Shown piece after piece: positions 6,219 through 9,850 of a DNA stretch of 9,850 nt. The translations under genes and the position numbers were made by a program. The DNA is from Candidatus Bipolaricaulota bacterium (GTDB lineage Bacteria; Bipolaricaulota; Bipolaricaulia; RBG-16-55-9), in the NCBI GenBank assembly GCA_027021605.1, contig JALUUA010000177.1:1-9850 (forward strand), given 5' to 3'. The notes beneath the pieces were generated by a model that was given only the letters and a program-made list of their open reading frames with translations, did no database searches and was not told the DNA's origin. The stretch's first letter is position 1. Each line of letters begins with the position of its first letter.

Positions 6219-6415
6219 CACCTCTGCTGCCCAAGGTATAACACCCAATAGGCTATGCCGTACAACCCAAGCCAGGCTGCCCCTGAGACCGCTGCTCCTA
6301 CCCAGTCCAGCTTTCCCACCACGATTTGCCCGACGATCAGGGCGGCAAAGACGATGTTCCCCGCGTCCATCAGCTTGTCGGACAGCTTGTCTGCATACGT
6401 CTCCCAAACGCCCAT
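6218..6415 (-). CDS. Small two-pass membrane protein of unknown function
   Basis: 65 residues. A charged N-terminus MGVWETYADKLSDKLMDAGN is followed by two hydrophobic segments (about 19-35 and 38-62) separated by GKLDW, ending YLGQQR. Regular spacing of Gly/Ala in the helices and the charged amphipathic start look like a real small membrane protein. I recognise no specific family. It lies 19 bp after the yacL-like stop on the same strand and shares a TGATG junction with the 34-codon gene, so the three genes could form one transcript from the promoter at 7624-7652. No good Shine-Dalgarno precedes the ATG (upstream is GC-rich ccccggcgtcccccgggc), so coupling to the upstream gene is likely. Counted G+C is 33/60 to 36/60 here, against over 70% in neighbours. 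Confidence 0.7.
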   Translation of the reverse strand: MGVWETYADKLSDKLMDAGNIVFAALIVGQIVVGKLDWVGAAVSGAAWLGLYGIAYWVLYLGQQR

Positions 6416-6434
6416 GCCCGGGGGACGCCGGGGC

Positions 6435-7595
6435 TTAGGACCCGTTCCCGCTCTGCTGGTACTGGCCGTCGACCTCGCCCTTGGCCCGGACGAAGAGCAT
6501 CTTGCCCGCGTCCGTCTGCAGCGAGCTGGAGACCACGGCGCGGACCTTCTTGCCGATGTAGCGCCGCCCGTTCTCCACCACGACCATGGTGCCGTCGTCC
6601 AAATAGCCCACCCCCTGGCCGATCTCCTGGCCGCGGTCGATGACTTCCACCTCCAGCTCCTCGCCGGGGATGAACCGGGGCTTCAGCGCGTTGGCCAGCT
6701 CGTTGATGTTGAGCACCTCGACCCCCGAGACCTTGGCCACCTTGTTGAGGTTGAAGTCCGTGGTGAGGATCTTGGCGTGGAGGGCCTTGGCCAGCCGGAT
6801 GAGCTTGTGGTCCACGTCGTGGACGTCGGGGAAGTCCTGGTCGACGATCTCGACCTTCGGGTCGGAGGACTCGCGGATCTCCGCCAGGATGTCCAGCCCG
6901 CGGCGGCCCTTGCGCCTGCGGAGGCTGTCGGAGGAGTCGGCGATCCCGTGCAGCTCCTCTAAGACGAACTCCGGGATGTAGATCGGCCCCTCCAGGAAGC
7001 CCGTCTTGACGAGGTCGCGGATCCGCCCGTCGATGATGACGCTCGTGTCGATCACCTTGGGCGTCCGCCCTTCCTTGCCTTCCCCGTCGTCCTCGCCTTC
7101 CCCTGCGCCCGAGTCGGCACCCGATCCCGTCCCTGTGACGAACGCCCACAGCAGGTTCTCGCGGCCGTAGCCCACGCGGAATCCCAGATACGTCAAGAAG
7201 AAGAGCAGCCCGGCCTGGGCGAGCTGGAGCCAGAGGTTGGGGCGGCCCGTCCCGAAGAGCAGCTCCAAGATCGCGTAGCCCAAGAGCCCGAAGAGCGCGC
7301 CGATGAGGCCCATCAAGCTCGCGTTGAGGAGCGCGATCCCCTCCCCGGCGCGCACGGCCCGCAGCGCGGCTTGGGTGACCCCGCGGACCCCGGCCGCCAC
7401 CAGCAGGCCCCCGAGGGCCCCCACCAGGGCGTTGAGCCACAGGGGCCGGACCTCCTGCACGGTGGCCACGGCCGGCGCGGTCGGAAGGGGTTCCCCCGGG
7501 ACCGTCCACCCAATCGGGGCCTGGACCGCCACCAGGAGCGCGCCCAGGGCGGCAAAGCCCAAATAGAATCCCGCATCCCACAGCTTTCGCTTCAC
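6435..7595 (-). CDS. yacL: Membrane-bound PIN-TRAM domain protein, YacL type
   Basis: 386 residues from a GTG at 7595, preceded by AGGAGAG at a suitable distance. The open frame runs 89 codons further upstream but across the promoter region, so the longer form is rejected. Hydrophobic segments at about 6-26, 52-74, 86-114 and 119-142 give a four-helix membrane part, then an acidic Gly-rich linker (155-177). The PIN domain spans about 180-303 with acidic residues Asp183 (VIDTSVIIDGRI), Glu213/214 (FVLEEL), Asp262 (DVDHKLI) and Asp280 (TTDFNL), the expected metal-binding set of a PIN ribonuclease. The C-terminal TRAM domain spans about 308-372 (GEELEVEVIDRG, GVGYLDDGTMVVVENGR) and should bind RNA. 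In Firmicutes yacL lies next to ispD. Here the two are separated by the lower-GC segment. The true RNA target is unknown for the family. Confidence 0.93.
   Translation of the reverse strand: MKRKLWDAGFYLGFAALGALLVAVQAPIGWTVPGEPLPTAPAVATVQEVRPLWLNALVGALGGLLVAAGVRGVTQAALRAVRAGEGIALLNASLMGLIGALFGLLGYAILELLFGTGRPNLWLQLAQAGLLFFLTYLGFRVGYGRENLLWAFVTGTGSGADSGAGEGEDDGEGKEGRTPKVIDTSVIIDGRIRDLVKTGFLEGPIYIPEFVLEELHGIADSSDSLRRRKGRRGLDILAEIRESSDPKVEIVDQDFPDVHDVDHKLIRLAKALHAKILTTDFNLNKVAKVSGVEVLNINELANALKPRFIPGEELEVEVIDRGQEIGQGVGYLDDGTMVVVENGRRYIGKKVRAVVSSSLQTDAGKMLFVRAKGEVDGQYQQSGNGS
6455..6485 (-). repeat. Intact partner of the duplicated gene end
   Basis: Codes for the tail AKGEVDGQYQQ of the yacL-like protein. 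It matches 5927-5956 over 30 bases with a single one-base gap, about 530 bp away in the same orientation. The two small membrane genes lie between the copies. Confidence 0.75.
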
Positions 7596-7623
7596 CGTCT
7601 CTCCTCGCTTTCCCGCGGGGGGT

Positions 7624-7652
7624 ATCTTATCGATCCCTTGACGGGACAGCAA
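7624..7652 (-). promoter_or_regulatory. Promoter of the yacL-like gene
   Basis: On the minus strand TTGCTG (7652-7647) and TAAGAT (7629-7624) are 17 bp apart, each matching the consensus at four positions. Transcription would begin near 7617, about 22 nt before the GTG start and just upstream of its Shine-Dalgarno. Confidence 0.6.
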
Positions 7653-7667
7653 CGATTCTGTTACCTT
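7638..7667 (+). promoter_or_regulatory. Probable promoter of prmC, overlapping the divergent yacL-like promoter
   Basis: TTGACG (7638-7643) and TACCTT (7662-7667) are 18 bp apart. The -35 lies in the spacer of the opposing promoter. The -10 is poor (three of six). A dyad is centred on 7654: CTTGA (7637-7641) with TCAAG (7667-7671), and ACAG (7646-7649) with CTGT (7658-7661). Transcription from here would leave a leader of about 67 nt. Confidence 0.4.
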
Positions 7668-7740
7668 CAAGCGGGACGCACCGGGGGCCCGCGCGGGGGT
7701 GAGAGGGCCGATTCCCACAAGACAGAGGTCATTGAGGGGC

Positions 7741-8649
7741 ATGGAGCCGGAGGCGTGGACGATCAGGCGCGTCTTGGAGTGGACGTCGGGGTACCTGCGC
7801 CGCGGCGGGGTGGAGACGGCCCGCTTCGAGGCCGAGCTGCTCCTGGCCCACGCGCTGCGCACCGAGCGCCTCCACCTCTACCTGCACCCGGATCGCCCCT
7901 TGAGCGAGTCCGAGCGGGCCCGCTTTCGGGAACTCATCCGAAAGCGCCGTCAGGGGGTGCCCCTGGCCTACCTCCTGGGGACCGTGGACTTCATGGACGT
8001 CACGCTGCGGGTGGACCGGCGGGTCCTCATCCCCCGCGTCGAGACGGAGGAACTCGTGGAGCTGATCCTCAAGGACTGCGACGCCGAGGCCCGGGCCCGC
8101 GGGGAAGGGTGGCGGGTGTTGGATCTAGGGACGGGCTCCGGGGCCATCGTGATCGCGTTGCTTAAGCGCTGGCCTCGGGCCCGGGCCGTGGCCGTCGACC
8201 TCTCCCCCGAGGCCCTCGAGCTGGCCCGGGAGAACGCCCGCGCCAACGGGGTGGAGGGGCGCATTGCCTGGGTGCGCACGGACTGGCTCGCGGGGCTGCG
8301 GGGGCGCTTTCACCTGATCGTGTCGAACCCGCCGTACGTCCCCACGGAGGAGTACGATCACCTCCCGCGGGAGGTGCGGGTCTACGAGCCGCGGCTCGCC
8401 TTGGACGGGGGTCCCCGCGGGCTGCGGGAGCTCCGGCGCATCGCCCAGGAGGCGCCGCAGCACGCGGCCCCCGGCGGGCGGCTCTACCTCGAGATCGGGG
8501 CGCAGCAGGCCGAGGAGGTCCGGGCGCTGCTGGAGGAGACACGCGCGTTTTCGTCCGTGGAAGTCCTGCAGGATCGGGCGGGCCGGGATCGCTTCGTGCG
8601 CGCCCGCGTGCGCTCCCCGGACCCGGAGGAGGCAGCGAGATGCCGGTGA
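7741..8649 (+). CDS. prmC: Peptide chain release factor N5-glutamine methyltransferase
   Basis: 302 residues from the ATG at 7741. PrmC (HemK) methylates the Gln of the GGQ motif in release factors RF1 and RF2 using S-adenosylmethionine, raising termination efficiency. An N-terminal helical domain (about 1-80, with KRRQGVPLAYLLG at 68-80) is followed by VLIPRVETEELVE (95-107), SAM-binding motif I LDLGTGSGAI (127-136), an acidic loop AVDLSPEALELA (151-162), and the catalytic NPPY at 196-199. VRVYEPRLALDGGPRGL (212-228) and the C-terminal RDRFVRARV are also typical. The frame extends upstream to a GTG at 7699, but the ATG fits family N-termini. Its own Shine-Dalgarno is weak (GAGGGG almost touching the ATG). 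prmC often follows prfA, which is absent here. Instead it overlaps the next gene by 10 bp, suggesting an operon with the ftsE-like gene and ftsX. Confidence 0.95.
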   Translation: MEPEAWTIRRVLEWTSGYLRRGGVETARFEAELLLAHALRTERLHLYLHPDRPLSESERARFRELIRKRRQGVPLAYLLGTVDFMDVTLRVDRRVLIPRVETEELVELILKDCDAEARARGEGWRVLDLGTGSGAIVIALLKRWPRARAVAVDLSPEALELARENARANGVEGRIAWVRTDWLAGLRGRFHLIVSNPPYVPTEEYDHLPREVRVYEPRLALDGGPRGLRELRRIAQEAPQHAAPGGRLYLEIGAQQAEEVRALLEETRAFSSVEVLQDRAGRDRFVRARVRSPDPEEAARCR

Positions 8650-9464
8650 TGATCCAGATCTCGGAGCTCTCGCTCCGCGACCCCGACGGGAAGCCCCTCT
8701 TTCGGGATCTGAGCTTTCGCCTCCCCCGGGGGGAGTGGGCCTGCCTGGTGGGGCCGCCGGAGAGGGGACGGGCGCTTTTGGAGGTCGTGTGCGGCCTGCG
8801 CCGGCCCGACCGCGGCCAGGTGCTCGTGGACGACCGCAACGTCATCCGCCTCAGGCCCGAGAAGCTCCGGCTGCTCCATCGGCGCTTGGGGATCGTCTTG
8901 GGGGACCTGGGCCTGCGGCGGCGGGCGACCCCCGAGGGCTGCGTGGAGCTGAAGCTGCGCGCCCTCGAGCTCCCCGCGGAGGAAGCCCGGGCGCGCGCCC
9001 ACCGGGTGCTCTCCCTCGTGGGCCTGGCGCACGGAGGGGGGACGAGGCCGGGACCGGGGCCGGGACCGGCACCCCCACCGGCCAACGGGGGCGACACGAG
9101 ACCTGCCAGGCAGCGCGTGGAGGCGCTCGATCCCGCCGAGCGGCGCCTCCTGCAGCTGGCGGTGGCCCTCTGCGACGATCCCGTGCTCCTGCTGCTCGAT
9201 GCGCCCCTGGAGGGGCTCTCCGCCCCGGAGCAGCGGCGCTACCTCCAGGTGTTGGAGGACCTCTTCCTGCGCCGACGGCTCACGATCCTGATGACGGCCG
9301 CCGACCCCAAGCCCCTCCGGGGGACCCCCGCCCGGCTCTACGCCCTGGAGCCGGAACGGATCGTCCCGCAGGACGATCCCCGGGACGAGCCCGTCCCCGG
9401 GCCGAAGGGCACGAAGGCGGACGGCCCTGCGAAGCCCAAGCGGAAAAGGGGGCGCTCCGGATGA
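8640..9464 (+). CDS. ftsE: FtsE-like ABC protein with degenerate ATPase motifs
   Basis: 274 residues. Overall pattern and gene order match FtsE, the cytoplasmic ATPase that drives FtsX to control peptidoglycan hydrolases at division. FtsE-like landmarks are LFRDLSFRLPRGEWACLVG (20-38), the RRLGIVLGDLGL segment (81-92), VLSLVGL (123-129) and VALCDDPVLLLLDAP (175-189). The catalytic motifs are all altered. Walker A reads GPPERGRAL (38-46: no middle Gly, Lys to Arg, Ser to Ala), the Q-loop Gln is Gly88, and the signature LSGGEQ is LDPAER (163-168). Walker B Glu is Ala188, and the switch His is Ala (TAAD, 219-222). A Gly/Pro-rich insert (about 132-155) sits before the signature, and the tail is basic (KPKRKRGRSG). 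GGAGGAGG (8625-8632) sets the ATG at 8640. A second ATG lies at 8649. It ends by ATGA overlap with ftsX. It is probably a non-hydrolysing structural partner. The frame is intact, so it does not look like a decaying gene. Confidence 0.8.
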   Translation: MPVMIQISELSLRDPDGKPLFRDLSFRLPRGEWACLVGPPERGRALLEVVCGLRRPDRGQVLVDDRNVIRLRPEKLRLLHRRLGIVLGDLGLRRRATPEGCVELKLRALELPAEEARARAHRVLSLVGLAHGGGTRPGPGPGPAPPPANGGDTRPARQRVEALDPAERRLLQLAVALCDDPVLLLLDAPLEGLSAPEQRRYLQVLEDLFLRRRLTILMTAADPKPLRGTPARLYALEPERIVPQDDPRDEPVPGPKGTKADGPAKPKRKRGRSG

Positions 9465-9850
9465 GCGGGTCCCTGTACCTCTTCCGCGAGCTGCTGCGCT
9501 CCCTCTCGCCGGGGAGCGGGCTGCTGGCGGCGCTCGCGGTGGGGGGAATCGCCCTGGCGCTCCTGCTCATCGCGCTGGCCTCCTTGGTGCTCGAGCCGCG
9601 CTCCCTGCCCCCTCAGGAGGGCCTGATCGCCGTCCCCCTCGGGTCGCTCTCCCAAGCGGAGCTGGCGGAGGTTCACACGAGGCTGCTCGAGGACCCCGAC
9701 ATCGCGGGGGTGCGCTTTGTCTTCCTGAAGCGAGAGGGGACCTCGGGGCAGACCGCAGCCCCCGGATCGCCGAAGGGGGGAGAGGGGAGCCGGGGCCTGG
9801 GGGCTTATCGCATCGCGCTGCGTCGGGGGGCCTCCGCGGAGGCGGTGATC
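9461..9850 (+). CDS. ftsX: FtsX-like permease-fold division protein (N-terminal part, runs off window)
   Basis: The first 130 residues are present and the gene continues past the right edge. A short cytoplasmic start (SLYLFRELLRSL) leads into a transmembrane helix (about 20-43), then an extracytoplasmic domain with IAVPLGSLSQAELAEVHTRLLEDPDIAGVRFVFLKREG (about 57-94). The order of a strand, a helix beginning LS.AEL and a P.I..V.FV strand is the usual start of the FtsX periplasmic loop. A Gly/Ser/Pro-rich stretch (about 95-112) then interrupts the usual continuation before AYRIALRRGASAEAVI. FtsX transmits the state of FtsE across the membrane to activate cell-wall hydrolases. Its ATG lies inside the end of the ftsE-like gene (ATGA), indicating coupled synthesis. 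The C-terminal permease helices cannot be checked here. Confidence 0.75.
   Translation, partial: MSGSLYLFRELLRSLSPGSGLLAALAVGGIALALLLIALASLVLEPRSLPPQEGLIAVPLGSLSQAELAEVHTRLLEDPDIAGVRFVFLKREGTSGQTAAPGSPKGGEGSRGLGAYRIALRRGASAEAVI

Noticed and set aside
6024..6251. Plus-strand frame beginning at 6024 in the gene-free stretch
   Set aside because: It has a nearby GGAG but its product is charged low complexity without motifs and runs antisense through the 34-codon gene.
6255..6962. Plus-strand open frame opposite the yacL-like gene and the 65-residue gene
   Set aside because: Its His/Leu/Asp/Val-rich composition is typical of the reverse frame of a GC-rich gene, and the minus strand has clear PIN and TRAM motifs.
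7596..7862. N-terminal extension of the yacL-like frame by 89 codons
   Set aside because: It crosses the promoter region and part of prmC, has no family resemblance, and the GTG at 7595 has a good ribosome binding site followed at once by the first membrane helix.
8162..9097. Long minus-strand open frame opposite prmC and the ftsE-like gene
   Set aside because: It is Pro/Arg/Ser-rich low-complexity translation of a GC-rich antisense strand, with no motif.
1..9850. CRISPR array, rRNA, insertion sequence or transposase
   Set aside because: No regularly spaced repeats, rRNA-like sequence, terminal inverted repeats or transposase motifs were seen on either strand.

Overview
The window comes from a GC-rich bacterial chromosome. 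Hand-counted lines in the housekeeping genes reach 43/60 to 46/60 G+C. It carries core genes for translation (infA, prmC), cold response (csp), isoprenoid synthesis (ispD) and envelope or division machinery (ftsE-like, ftsX), with GTG used as a start codon and many overlapping gene junctions. No lineage-specific marker is present. High GC, paired M16 peptidases and a PIN-TRAM gene near ispD would fit several deep-branching or thermophile-rich phyla, and I would not go beyond that.

Layout. Positions 1-139 are the 3' end of a gene, possibly enoyl-CoA hydratase-like. A strong promoter (186-214) and a leader of about 140 nt precede a cold-shock protein gene (362-565), which ends in a textbook intrinsic terminator. 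infA (707-925) follows with a near-perfect Shine-Dalgarno. It converges, with a gap of only 6 bp, on a three-gene minus-strand block: ispD (5446-4715), a membrane-anchored M16 metallopeptidase with an intact HxxEH zinc site (4623-3127), and a secreted M16 homologue that has lost the zinc site but keeps an Arg/Tyr pair and carries an extra C-terminal domain (3130-932). The two M16 genes overlap as ATGA and probably form one heterodimeric protease. A good sigma70-type promoter for them overlaps the ispD stop codon.

Positions about 5447-6430 are visibly poorer in G+C (30/60 to 36/60 in counted lines). This stretch holds a plus-strand gene for a small membrane protein of the superinfection-immunity (Imm) type and two tiny minus-strand membrane-protein genes joined by a TGATG stop/start. 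One of the two is only 34 codons. It also holds a degenerate second copy of the 3' end of the neighbouring PIN-TRAM gene. It looks like an accessory segment lodged between ispD and the yacL-like gene.

Positions 6435-7595 encode a YacL-type membrane PIN-TRAM protein on the minus strand. It is divergent from prmC (7741-8649), and the two probable promoters overlap. prmC runs into an FtsE-like gene (8640-9464), which runs by ATGA overlap into ftsX (9461 to the window end). The most unusual object is this FtsE homologue: every catalytic ABC motif (Walker A, Q-loop, signature, Walker B glutamate, switch histidine) is altered while the fold and the ftsX coupling are kept. It therefore appears to be a pseudo-ATPase partner of FtsX.
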